A DNA stretch of 64,000 nucleotides from assembly GCF_028453695.1 (NCBI RefSeq), contig NC_135774.1, forward strand, positions 6,324,001 through 6,388,000, given 5' to 3'. This document shows positions 54,621 to 64,000 of this stretch, piece by piece (the first letter of the stretch is position 1; the number at the start of each line of letters is the position of its first letter). Under the pieces are notes generated by a model that was not told the DNA's origin, searched no databases, and saw nothing but the letters and a program-made list of their open reading frames with translations. The position numbers were made by a program, and so were the translations under genes. The stretch comes from Augochlora pura (taxonomy: Eukaryota; Arthropoda; Insecta; Hymenoptera; Halictidae).

Positions 54621-55617
54621 TCCTTTAATTAGAATAATCCATAATAGTGCGAATAGATATAAATTTGTTTGATTTGTATTATTGCACAATGTCTAATTAT
54701 AGTTTGTTATTTGTTGTTATTAGATTATTATACAATAGTTTGGTTTATTATTCATTATGTACAATGGATAAAGAATTGTTTTTAGCGATTACAATTGTAT
54801 AATGACAATTTTTAAAATTCATTTTGTAAATTTTAGTAATTCGTAAACAGGCTGGAAATTTTATTGAAATTGATGGAATTATGAATAATTTTAATAAACT
54901 GTGCTTAAATATAATATGGTATAGTATAGTATATTATATGTATAGTACTATAGTATATACTATAGTTATGCTATGTACTATACATACTATAGTATAGTAC
55001 AGTAGAGTGGAGTATAATAAAGTAGATATATTCTAATATATTATATACACGTGTACAAGATAGTATAATATACAATAACAAAACATGTCATGATAACATA
55101 AGTCACAATACTATTATGAAGTTGTTGCACAAGTTTTGCGAACGTTTCGATAAAACAAAGATAGTCGCAAAACCGTTCGCAGGAATTTTCGAGCGCCATT
55201 TTATAATATGCCACATTGTAAAAAATATTCATAAATTATTGCGCAAACCGTGATGATATTATTATAGCCACATGCTAACTGTAATGTCAGTGTGCAACCA
55301 GGAAAATGACTGCGTACACAGTATAGTGCTTAATCCTCTAAATCCTAATGGTGACAGGATACAGTCCTTAATCCTTTCGATCCTAATGGTGCAGTCATCC
55401 GATATCTGAAGCTCGGAATAAACTAAAGGCGATTATAGTCTCCCGGTAAAATGTTCCGATAACTAATAAATCTGATTAAATTCATTATTGCGATGCCAAG
55501 AGAAGTATTATTATTATTATATAATAAATTATTGTTACTATTTATACATAATAACAAAATGTATTAAATAGGTATTATTTTAAATATGTAAAAAATATAT
55601 AATTGATAATATATATT
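54621..55617. other. AT-rich DNA with a short direct duplication
   Basis: 54915-55060 is TATAGTATAGTATA simple sequence with dyads. At 55330 and 55368 two direct copies of about 38 bases share TTAATCCT-Y-ATCCTAATGGTG. TTAATCCT resembles the end of the MITE at 43393. No gene. Confidence 0.55.
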
Positions 55618-55685
55618 GTCGAATGTCCTACGAAGGATCTAAAAACGTCCTAGAAATGTCTTGTGTTACAAAACCAGACCAATTT
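55618..55685. repeat. GACGTC repeat fragment (minus-type)
   Basis: GAATGTCCTACGAAGGATCT then TGTCTTGTGTTACAAAACCAG: one partial unit isolated in AT-rich DNA. Confidence 0.8.
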
Positions 55686-56522
55686 CATTTAGATTGTGTG
55701 TTCGTGCATGAGCCCGTGTGTGTACAGGGTGTACCAAAATTATTGTAAAATAATATATATGTTTCTTACTTATTTATTTATCTATGTATATTAAAATATA
55801 TATACAATACTTTTACATAATTTAATAATAATTTTACATTTAATTATATTATAATATTTCTATAGATAATATTGGACAAGATGTTGATGTACGAGAAATG
55901 TTAATAAAAATGTCCACCGATACGTACAAATAAAGCAGCATTTACAGCATAAGTCGAAATGGCTGTATGTTCGGGAACCGCATCGTTACTCAAGGTATCC
56001 GGGGATTAATTAACCAGTTTATTGCCAGTTAATCAAGTTTAGCGGCTGATTAACCAGTAATTTAGTGTGTATATTAAACCAACTCGCACCAATTATCGGT
56101 ACAATTTTATTTGTGATAAATGAACAAACCGTACGCGATCCTCCGGCAGCTTATATACACGGTGACCCAAAACTAGTGTATACTATGCACATGATCGTTT
56201 ATGTGCAAGTTTTTTTTTTTATTTTATTCGATTAAAGTAGCCTATGAACAAACATTTCTTTGGAAATTAAAAACGGGCCGTTGTGTTCAATGAACTTTAA
56301 GAAGGTTTTATATTACTTATATGTTCTATTCTCACGTATATATTTTACGTTACATGTACAATATACAATATTATATTATATATTATATTTATATATTTTT
56401 TTGTTAATTTACATCATATGTCATATATTAATTTATGCTTGCAGCATTATTAAAGAGAAATAAGTTAATTTTATATTATAATAAGTATTATGATAATTAC
56501 AATTATACATTACAATAATTAT
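55686..56522. other. AT-rich DNA, no gene seen
   Basis: 55724-55745 reads ACAGGGTGTACCAAAATTATTG, a transposon-end-like word facing the CCCTGTATA-type words elsewhere. A 67-codon plus frame at 56260 is Tyr/Ile/Leu-rich from composition. Nothing else. Confidence 0.5.
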
Positions 56523-56830
56523 TATTAGAGAGGAAAAGAAAGAGAAGGAGAAAGAAAAAGGAAAAATATAGGAAAGAGAGATGGACAGGGAGACAGAGAA
56601 GAAGGAAAATAAGAAAGAGAAGGGGAATAAGATGGAGAAACAGAAGGAGAAAGAGAAAGTAAAGAAGACCGATAAAGAGAAAGAGAAGAAGAGGGAAAAT
56701 AAGAAAGAGAAAGGGAAAGAAAAAGTGAAGATTCATAAGGGGAACGAGAAAGATAATGAAAAAGAGGAAGAGATTGGGAAAGAGAAGAAATACAGAGATT
56801 CCGAAAAGAGCGAAGGAAAGCAACAAAAAC
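56523..56830. repeat. Long polypurine tract
   Basis: About 300 bases overwhelmingly A and G on the plus strand, with GGAGAAAGAGAAAG words but no (GA)n purity. The plus frame is a Lys/Glu repeat translation (KEKEKVKKTDKEKEKK), the minus frames Phe/Leu/Ser; none is called. Confidence 0.85.
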
Positions 56831-57829
56831 AAATGTCAAGAAAGAAGCAGCGCACAAACCGTGATATTCGCGCACGGGCAGCTCCACTCTATTTCAATCG
56901 GGACCATTGCATTAACACCATAAAAATGCCGTGGCAAAAAAGCCGATACCATCGACTCTGTCGAAGAAGGAACTCCGTTTAACTAAATCGGCGTGCCGTT
57001 AGCGTACAATATTTAGTTTTCCAGGCGGTCCGTTCCGCCGTGCTAAATTCGTGGTAACGAGAGATTGGAAAAGTTTCCGGGAAAGCCGGCTGCTTGGTAA
57101 AAAGCTGGACACGCTGCGAAGAGTAGGTAGTTTTACCTTTTTGTCCACGCGCCGGTGGCGCGGCCCGCCTCGCGTGTCCCTCTCGCAGCGCGTACGACAA
57201 TGAGGAATCAATAGTCGCGACGGAAACGCCCCGCACGATCGTTTCCCCTGTTTACCCGTAATTTGTTGCCTCGCCGAGCCAGCTTCGCAAGACTAAGGAT
57301 TCGTATCTAACTTCCGGAACGATAATTTCCCGCTGCCGAATTTCGCGACGGTCTCGCACTTACGCTTCGCACCCGAGCGCTGTCTCTGTCTACCTCACCT
57401 ATGCCATTGTTCGTCTTTTGCTTTGCTTCGCCATTAACGCTCGCCCGGAATTACATAGTAAGATCGGAGACCTTCGTCGTCATTTTTCGCCAACTGGACA
57501 CCGTTTAGATCGAATGTCTGGTCAAAGTCGATTTTTGTTTTTAAAGAATAAGATGTCACATTATTTGTGGCTCATTTAGTGTGAAATTTTATTTGTAAGT
57601 ATAATAGTTGATATTTTAAAACTTCGAAAATATCGAGGTTATGTACGATTTCAAATTAATTTTAAATCAACAGAATTATTATGATGTTATAAAACTGTGA
57701 AAAAGATGGTGAATTTATTTGATTAAAAAAAGAAATAGGAAAGGTAAATCGACAGAAAATTTGTTGGACGAGATCTCTATAATAATGTCAAACCTATTAC
57801 ATAACAAGTATATGAGGATATGAAGCAGT
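56831..57829. other. GC-richer block then AT-rich DNA, no gene seen
   Basis: 56880-57470 is CpG-rich with overlapping minus frames of 70 and 85 codons and no domain. 57540-57829 is AT-rich and featureless. Confidence 0.5.
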
Positions 57830-57990
57830 TATTAAAAGATCTAAAAATATCCTGGAAACGTCTTTACGTTACAGATCAAGACGTTTTTAAAACGTTCTTC
57901 AGACATCCAAAAGTCTCGTGTTACAAATCAAGATTTAAAAACATTTATGTGACGTAATGGGAAAAGGTCCTTTAGACACCTTATGGACGT
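57830..57990. repeat. GACGTC repeat block (minus-type)
   Basis: ATATCCTGGAAACGTCTTTA, TTACAGATCAAGACGTTTTT and CTCGTGTTACAAATCAAGA; two units 52 bases apart. Confidence 0.83.
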
Positions 57991-59064
57991 TCACATTACT
58001 TTACATTACATTACATTGTATTGTCTTATATTATTAGTATTATACAATACCATATATATGAATATAACCGATAAATAATATCAAGCCAGTTATTATGGAC
58101 TATATAAACATTACTCTGAAACGCTTAGAATTTCGTTAAATCCATACACGAATGTCTCATTTAATTGCACCATTAAATCGCTTCAAGAACACGCCTCGCT
58201 ATAGAAAATCCCATACAGTTCATTTCCGTATTCATCATTAGAGAAATATTTGCAGCGAGTTGATTGGGCGTACGGTGTGCTCGGTGTACGCGAAAGCAAT
58301 TGCGCCTCGAAGATTTCGCGACACAATAGCCCGATCCGCTTCCCGTTCCAGCGAGCGAGAAACGAACGTGTCAGCCGATCGCGGATGCTTGTTCATTTAG
58401 GTGTAACTAGTTATTACATCGCGTACACCGTGGGCCAGGGTAAAACGCTCTATCGAGTTTACGGTTTCGCGAGAGAGCGGATGAGATATCAGCCGACCCG
58501 ATTCCATTGCTCAGACGCTCTGTACGAGATATTTCAGCCAGCGATACGCTTCATCTGCCGTTCTAGCCGGAACACGTCGCTCCATTTTCTTTGTTTCAAC
58601 GCGCGCGCGCGCGGGGGTTCCGTGACCCGCATACGGGTCACGATCGCTTTAAATATTAATTACTTTTTTCACCGGAGTAATATTAACCTAGAATTTTAAT
58701 GCCGTCGTTCGGAATACGTTCGTTCCTTTCTACGAAATTAATGGGACGAACTCTGGGAAACGTCGAATCTGAACAGAAGATCCGCTTGAAAACTGGCACA
58801 AAATTTCAACAAATGTGTTTTCTGGTAGTAGCCATCCTTATAAAACAATGAAAATTAGTTCTCCGTAATTCTAGAGATAGAGATTTAGCAGCGCCTGTAA
58901 TTTCCGAGCAATGAAATGCACAGTAGCAAGGATGTAATTTTAATAAAGTGACGTTTGGGTGACGCTTTATTATAAATTTTTTTATAGTTTATATTAAATA
59001 TCACGCGCTACAAAACACTTTAATGCTATACATATATTATTTAGAACTTATCTAATCAGAACTT
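57991..59064. other. GC-richer block, 149-codon frame not accepted
   Basis: 58240-58690 is CpG-rich, including a (CG)n-like run at about 58600-58612. A plus frame of 149 codons (58250-58699) has no domain, membrane pattern or homology that I recognise. The inverted words GTGACCCGCATACGGGTCAC at 58621-58640 form an almost perfect dyad. Flanks are AT-rich. Confidence 0.45.
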
Positions 59065-59735
59065 TATAAGCATCTTAAAGACGTCCACTTTACGTCGATT
59101 TTATGACTGAACGTTTTACGGTATAAAATATACATGTTATTTCAGACACTAAAAAAACGTTGTTAAGAGGTCTTATAGACGTCCTCAAAACGTCGTAGAC
59201 CCTAAAATGGACAAATTTAACATGTGACGGCAACCTCCAACACTCACCAATAGGTGGGTTCCTTTCCCGAAAACTGTCAGAGGTCTTCCTTGTTTACATG
59301 CGCACACGCGCGCGCGCGTCATCGAAACCGTTCTACCTTTTTACACCTGTGCCTAAGGTTGGGCCCGTTTGTTAGCCTTTCTGTCGAGTCTCAGTCTCAT
59401 TCTAGCGAGCCTTGGATGAAATGCTCCCTTTCCTTTTTGTCCCTGCAGAACCAAAAGAGACCCAAGACTTGGCCACCATAAACATGTCACATTTAGGACA
59501 TTAGGAGAACGTCTTTAGAATGTGTTAAAAACGTCCACTGTACTTCCATTTTAGATTTGTACGTCTTACAACTTAAAATAAACGTCTTGTTTATAACATT
59601 AAAGAGACGTCCAATTTGGGGACATCATTATGACGTTTTAGACACTAGAATGGACGTTTTTAACGCGTCTTATTTCAGACGGTAAGAGGACATCCAATTT
59701 TTACGTTTTATTTCCGACGTTAAAGGAACATCGCA
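59065..59735. repeat. GACGTC repeat block with a single-copy insert
   Basis: 59065-59215 and 59490-59735 carry TTAAAGACGTCCACTTTACG and ACGTCTTACAACTTAAAATA units. 59216-59489 is a non-repetitive, GC-richer insert with a (CG)n/CA run at 59306-59322 and no domain in its 75-codon frame. Confidence 0.82.
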
Positions 59736-61015
59736 AATAGAGACGGGAAAGAACGTCGATTCTAAATAAAGAATAACTTTGAACAAACTATTGTCAAAAT
59801 TATTCAGCACTGGGAAGTCCAAAGACAGCGTAGTCGTGACAAAAATGATGGTGCACCGGTTAAAATCCGCAGTCTATCGTCAGTGTCCACCATCATAGTT
59901 CAAGTAGTGCCAACATGTGCGGCGCACAGCAAGAGTTTAACTTTGAAGTGTACTCCCCGCGAAGAGTGAATGACAATATTGGATCACTCGGTCGGGAACA
60001 ATTTAGCTAGTTTGAAATACTTCCGGAAGCGGAAACAGTTCAGTCGCACGGCCGGGGAACAACTTTTGCGCTTGCCTAGGTTAGGTCTTGCTAACTCTTA
60101 CTTGCCGCCGCGACTAACAACAATCTGCGACGATCGAAAAACATTCGGTCAAGCTCGAAATAGAACGAAATGAAAAAAGATCAAGCCTTAAAAATATACT
60201 ATAATCTTTTAATTATAAATATGATGTAATTTAGAATATAATATAATTTGAAATATAATATAATTTTTTTAAATTAATGTAACGTCTTCCCAAATGTCAA
60301 AATTTTGCTCCACTAATTTCAACTATTTTCCGTTCCGAACAATTTTAAAAGGACATTGAGATACATAGAAATATACCTAGTAACTTTTCATTGCGGCAGA
60401 TATGCCCCACTGCATATGGCGCGTGCTATTGCTACGGTACGTAATACGCGCTGCGTAGGGCCAGCCTCGTAACTTAGACATAACCTCGAATGACTCGTAC
60501 GATATTTGTCGTATGAAAAAATGTTTCAGATAAAAGTTGCATGGTTTTCAGGGGGGCATATATTACTACAATCAGTTTTAGTCAAAGTGCTTTTTTATCG
60601 AGGTACATATGTCACCTTCAATTTTTTCAATGTAACAGTTAATATTGCTTCCCGGATACGGATAAAGCGTTGAATTCTACGTAGAAAAGTATTATAACAG
60701 ATGGGCTCTAGAATCCATAATTACTGAGATATTAGCATTCGAATGCACTGGAAGCACTCGAATTTCCGGTAGGCAAAATGTTTCTCATAAAACTGAACCT
60801 CAACATGACATAGTTTCGACAAATATTTCTCATTCAAATCAAATCAAATGAGATATCATTTTAATCACATTTAGTCATTTAATACTTAATCTATAATTCA
60901 TTTTATTTCATTATTGCTGGGATTATGTAAGAAAAATTGATTGTTATACATATTAATAATAACTGTACAGTAAAAAGCTGCATTGATTTCATGGACTATT
61001 ATACGTGTACTAAGA
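59736..61015. other. Single-copy DNA, no gene seen
   Basis: 59800-60170 is of balanced composition with a 67-codon frame lacking domains. 60360-60830 is also balanced and looks like an old non-coding transposon remnant (GGGGGGCATATATTACTACA, CGAGGTACATATGTCACC), but no ends or family were identified. The rest is AT-rich. Confidence 0.45.
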
Positions 61016-61580
61016 TGGCACAAGGACGTCTTTAAAACGTCTTCGAAACGTTCGGTGTACAACATTCAGGGCGTCCTTAAAATGTCTTGAATATCCTGCG
61101 AACATCGTAAAAACATTGTAGAAACGTCCTGTGTGACAAATCAAGACGTTGTTTAAAGGTCTTTAGACAGACTTATGAACGTCTTTAAAACGTCTTTAAG
61201 ACATCTTACGGAAGACTCATTGACGTATTTAAACCGTTTTTGAAACGGTTGTTCTGTAAAATCTTCTAGACATCTTAAAGATGTCTCAAGTTGGAGAGTC
61301 CTTTTAATGTCTGATATCAGACGTCTAAAAGACGTTCATTTTAAGTCGTAAGAACGAATTTCCTAGCAATTTTTTGTCTTACAAATGAAGACGTCTTTTA
61401 GACATCTTATAGAAGTCTCATAAACCTTTTTTAGACGTATTTATGTCATCTCGAATATCCTACAAATGTCCTAGAAGCATCCTAGAAACGTTTTAGGAAC
61501 TTCCTATATTGCGACTGGAAACGTCCCGAAATGTACGTAAATCAAACGTCTTTAAGACTATGCCCTAGAACGATATCCTA
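61016..61580. repeat. GACGTC repeat block (minus-type), longest continuous
   Basis: AGAAACGTCCTGTGTGACAA and TTGTCTTACAAATGAAGACG lie 244 bases apart, close to three 81-base units. Between and around them are dense TTTAAAACGTCTTTAAGACA words. Confidence 0.88.
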
Positions 61581-62330
61581 CGAACGTGGAACGGCCGATA
61601 AACGAATAAACTTTCGTTCGACGTGAAAACAACAACAAATCCGATTGCAGAAGAAATTAAAAAAACAAAATTCCATCGCTGCAGATTTCCTCTGCAATAG
61701 AGAGAAGCGCGTGCTGGAAGTCATCAGCGACAATCCATTATACAATATTAACAACAAATTTCGATTACCGAGCTAAAGGAAGAATGGAAAAGGCTGCACA
61801 GTTGCCGGCTTGATTGACGTTTTCATCAGGTTCGTTCCGCGCGACACAGTCGTCAATGACGTTCACGGAAATGATGTGTAAAATTGCGTCCCTTACACGT
61901 ACCATTAGTGTGCGAGCACGCCCTGAAATCGACGAAAGCCGCGCGCTTTTCGCGCGGTAATAGTTTCAAATTCTCAAACATTTCATCGCGATTTTCCCAA
62001 GTCCGAGTCAATTGCCCAGCCGATTTTCCGAGATAACCGGCTGAGAACGCGATTGTTCCGTTCACCGAGGAAGAGATTACTTTATTACTGCTAGACAGTT
62101 CGAATGGAGTGGAGCAATCTTCAACATCGGTTTGTAAGATGAGGAAGTAATAAAAGATTCGGAAAATTCGGTAATGATCTAACTAATATACATTATATAT
62201 TATCATTGTATTCTATTATATTATATTGTATTATATTTGTGTTATACTATATCATATTACACTACATTACATTATGTTATACTGAAATACTACACTATAT
62301 CATATATTACACGAGACATTACAGGAGATT
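61581..62330. other. Single-copy DNA, no gene seen
   Basis: 61800-62060 is GC-richer; a 70-codon minus frame has no domain. 62180-62330 is TATATTACACTATAT simple sequence. Confidence 0.5.
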
Positions 62331-63049
62331 TTAACATCAGAATCCCAGCATCGGCACAGTCATTCCGATCGCCACAGCCGTTAAGCAAGCACCGGCTTCG
62401 AAAACACAATAGATTCGAGATTAGAGGCCACCCTATCGTGTCACTGGCAGAAAAATGGTTCTGTCCTTATTAAAACGGGCCGGACCCGATGGCGCTCGTC
62501 GCTGATTGAATTCGTTAAGTCCGCACCGCTCCCCGCCGTTCACCACCACCACTCCCTACCGCTCTGCTGCGAATTTCCTCGGGTGAGCGTCGTTTATTGT
62601 CAAACGCAACTGTACCTTCTCTCCGTGCGTAACGGTGAGAACGAGGCTTAACGCGCGCCAGGGGATCGAACCCCTGGCAACGCACAGCCCGAAGGGTTTC
62701 CCAGCCCTTCGCGGGCTGTGGCAGGAGATACCAGCGACCCCCCCCCCCCCCCCCCCCAACCTTTCCCTTAGCCCGCCCCACAACGCAACAGCCGAGTGTA
62801 TGTGCTCCCAGCAAACTTCACCCGAATCATCCAATTCACCGGGGCTCTTCAAGGAGAGATTAACAGGTCCCATCGCGACATCCGGTCAGAAATAAAGAAG
62901 GAACGCGAGCACGCGGCCTAGGAAGCGACTAGTGAGAGTTCATTTTCCGTGATAGTTTTTAGATCGTGAAATTTTTTCGTTGGGTTGGTGAATCAAATTT
63001 GAAGAACTTTTCTGTTTGTTTTGTTATGATTTTGTGTGTTAGCAAAGCG
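62331..63049. other. GC-rich block with hairpins and C20 run
   Basis: CCAGGGGATCGAACCCCTGG (62656-62675) and AGCCCGAAGGGTTTCCCAGC with CCTTCGCGGGCT (62686-62717) form adjacent inverted repeats. 20 C follow at 62738-62757. Frames of 86-105 codons cross the C run on both strands; no domain. The first hairpin resembles a tRNA T-arm, but the rest of a tRNA is absent. Confidence 0.5.
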
Positions 63050-63545
63050 AGTAGGACATTCGTGTAAAAGACGTTCGTAAGACGTGTAAATGACGATCGT
63101 AAGACGTGCAAAAGACGTTTGTAAGACTTGTAAACAATGTTCGTAAGACGTTTGAGACACGTCCATAAAATGTCTTTACTTTTAATAAAATAATAATTGT
63201 TTGTAATAAATAATTAACAGGACCTTTCTAGGCCTTTCAGACGTCTAAAGGACGTCTTAAAGATACCTAAAATACAGTTTGATTTGTAACATTGGACGTT
63301 TAGAGGTCGTCTATAAGACCTTAAGACGTTCGAGACGTCTTAAAGACATCCATAAAATGTCCAGAAGACGACGTTTCGACATTTTTACAACGTCTTGAAG
63401 ATGTTCCAAAGAGGACGTTCCATATGACAGCTTTCAGAGACGTCCATCAGACGTCAAAAGAATGTCGGGCTTAGGACGTCGTTCAGACATCTTAAAGACA
63501 TTTCATTACAGACATCTTAAAGACGGTTTAAAGGCGTTTCGATTT
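63050..63545. repeat. GACGTC repeat block (plus-type)
   Basis: Starts with a regular 20-22 base unit (AAAGACGTTCGTAAGACGTG) repeated about six times (63060-63160), then GATTTGTAACATTGGACGTT and CGAGACGTCTTAAAGACATC units. Confidence 0.88.
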
Positions 63546-64000
63546 TACTAGGATGTTATTAGTGACATTTGGTAGGACATTAGAGATGGTTATTTTAGGT
63601 CCGAACTTCTTACGCTCTAAAGTCTTTAAAAAACTTCTTTACTTAAAAGTTGTTGTTATTATATATGTCATAATAATAATAATATTATATATGTTATGTT
63701 TTTTATTTTTTAACTCTACAATGCAATCCTTTAGATATCTAAATTTTAATAGAAACGGTCTTAGGTCTCTTTCAAAGTAGAAGATTCATATCTTGAGTTA
63801 GTGTATTTAAATCGACACTTACTTGATAAATGATCGGCAATCAAAATTATCAATATTAATATTAATATTGTATTGCTGTTCATTAAAGCAGAAGGAAATT
63901 TCCCCAATTAATCTTTTCTTACTTTACTAAATATTCAGTAAATATTTGCTACATAACATAAATATTTTATACATTAATTTTTCAATTTTAGAAATTAAGA
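63546..64000. other. AT-rich end of window, no gene seen
   Basis: Low-complexity AT-rich DNA with ATAATAATAATATTATAT and ATTATCAATATTAATATTAA words. Nothing recognised. Confidence 0.5.

Noticed and set aside
56503..56982. Lys/Glu-rich plus-strand frame (133 codons) and Phe/Leu-rich minus frames
   Set aside because: Translations of a polypurine tract; no conserved coiled-coil protein recognised.
58250..58699. 149-codon plus-strand frame
   Set aside because: CpG-rich context, no domain, no pattern of a known family; probably chance.
62640..62740. tRNA gene on the minus strand
   Set aside because: Only a T-arm-like hairpin is present; no acceptor stem pairing, D-arm or anticodon arm at the right spacing.

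Overview
The window looks like repeat-choked intergenic or deep-intronic DNA from an insect, most likely a hymenopteran (ant, bee or wasp). This rests on three kinds of decayed mariner, a Tc1-like element and several piggyBac-type elements, on an AT-rich background broken by GC/CpG-richer islands of a few hundred bases, and on four 100-N gaps typical of a short-read scaffold. The taxon is an inference. No host protein gene, tRNA, rRNA or CRISPR array could be supported anywhere in the 64 kb. Nearly all open frames over 60 codons are short, lack recognisable motifs, or read through simple repeats.

Layout. 1-2.25 kb: a minus-strand piggyBac transposase relic split by a mariner (593-1889) and a small mariner-type insert (26-283). 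2.4-3.0 kb: a minisatellite with a perfect GAGTATACTC palindrome core. 3.63-4.87 kb: a second, completely delimited but broken mariner on the minus strand. 5-11.6 kb: long arrays of degenerate TATTGAGTA/GAATATTGAT units separated by GC-richer single-copy blocks. 14.2-15.6 kb and 28.8-29.5 kb: copies of unknown dispersed repeats A and B (B again at 42.7 kb). 17.7 kb: a small piggyBac-type MITE. 18.7-19.4 kb: a 30/60-bp higher-order satellite. 23.4-24.4 kb: a tandem array split by a non-autonomous mariner with perfect 34-bp ends and an intact frame for only the DNA-binding domain. 33.2-37.1 kb: a large tail-to-tail inverted repeat built from Tc1-like transposase remnants around an assembly gap. 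37.5-39 kb: a minisatellite split by a GC-rich block. 38.4-63.5 kb: about a dozen blocks of an unclassified GACGTC/TTTAAGACGTC repeat on both strands, interrupted by piggyBac-type elements (43.4 and 45.5 kb), polypurine tracts and an inverted repeat pair (41.6/46.8 kb).

No genes work together here. What the window records is the order of repeat events: mariner into piggyBac, mariner into satellite, piggyBac-type elements into GACGTC repeats, internal duplication then inversion of a Tc1 relic, and spread of palindromic minisatellites. The most interesting items are the inverted Tc1 duplication (a possible hairpin-RNA source), the helix-turn-helix-only mariner, the GACGTC repeat superfamily, and a piggyBac-ended element that keeps only the first 31 codons of a frame.
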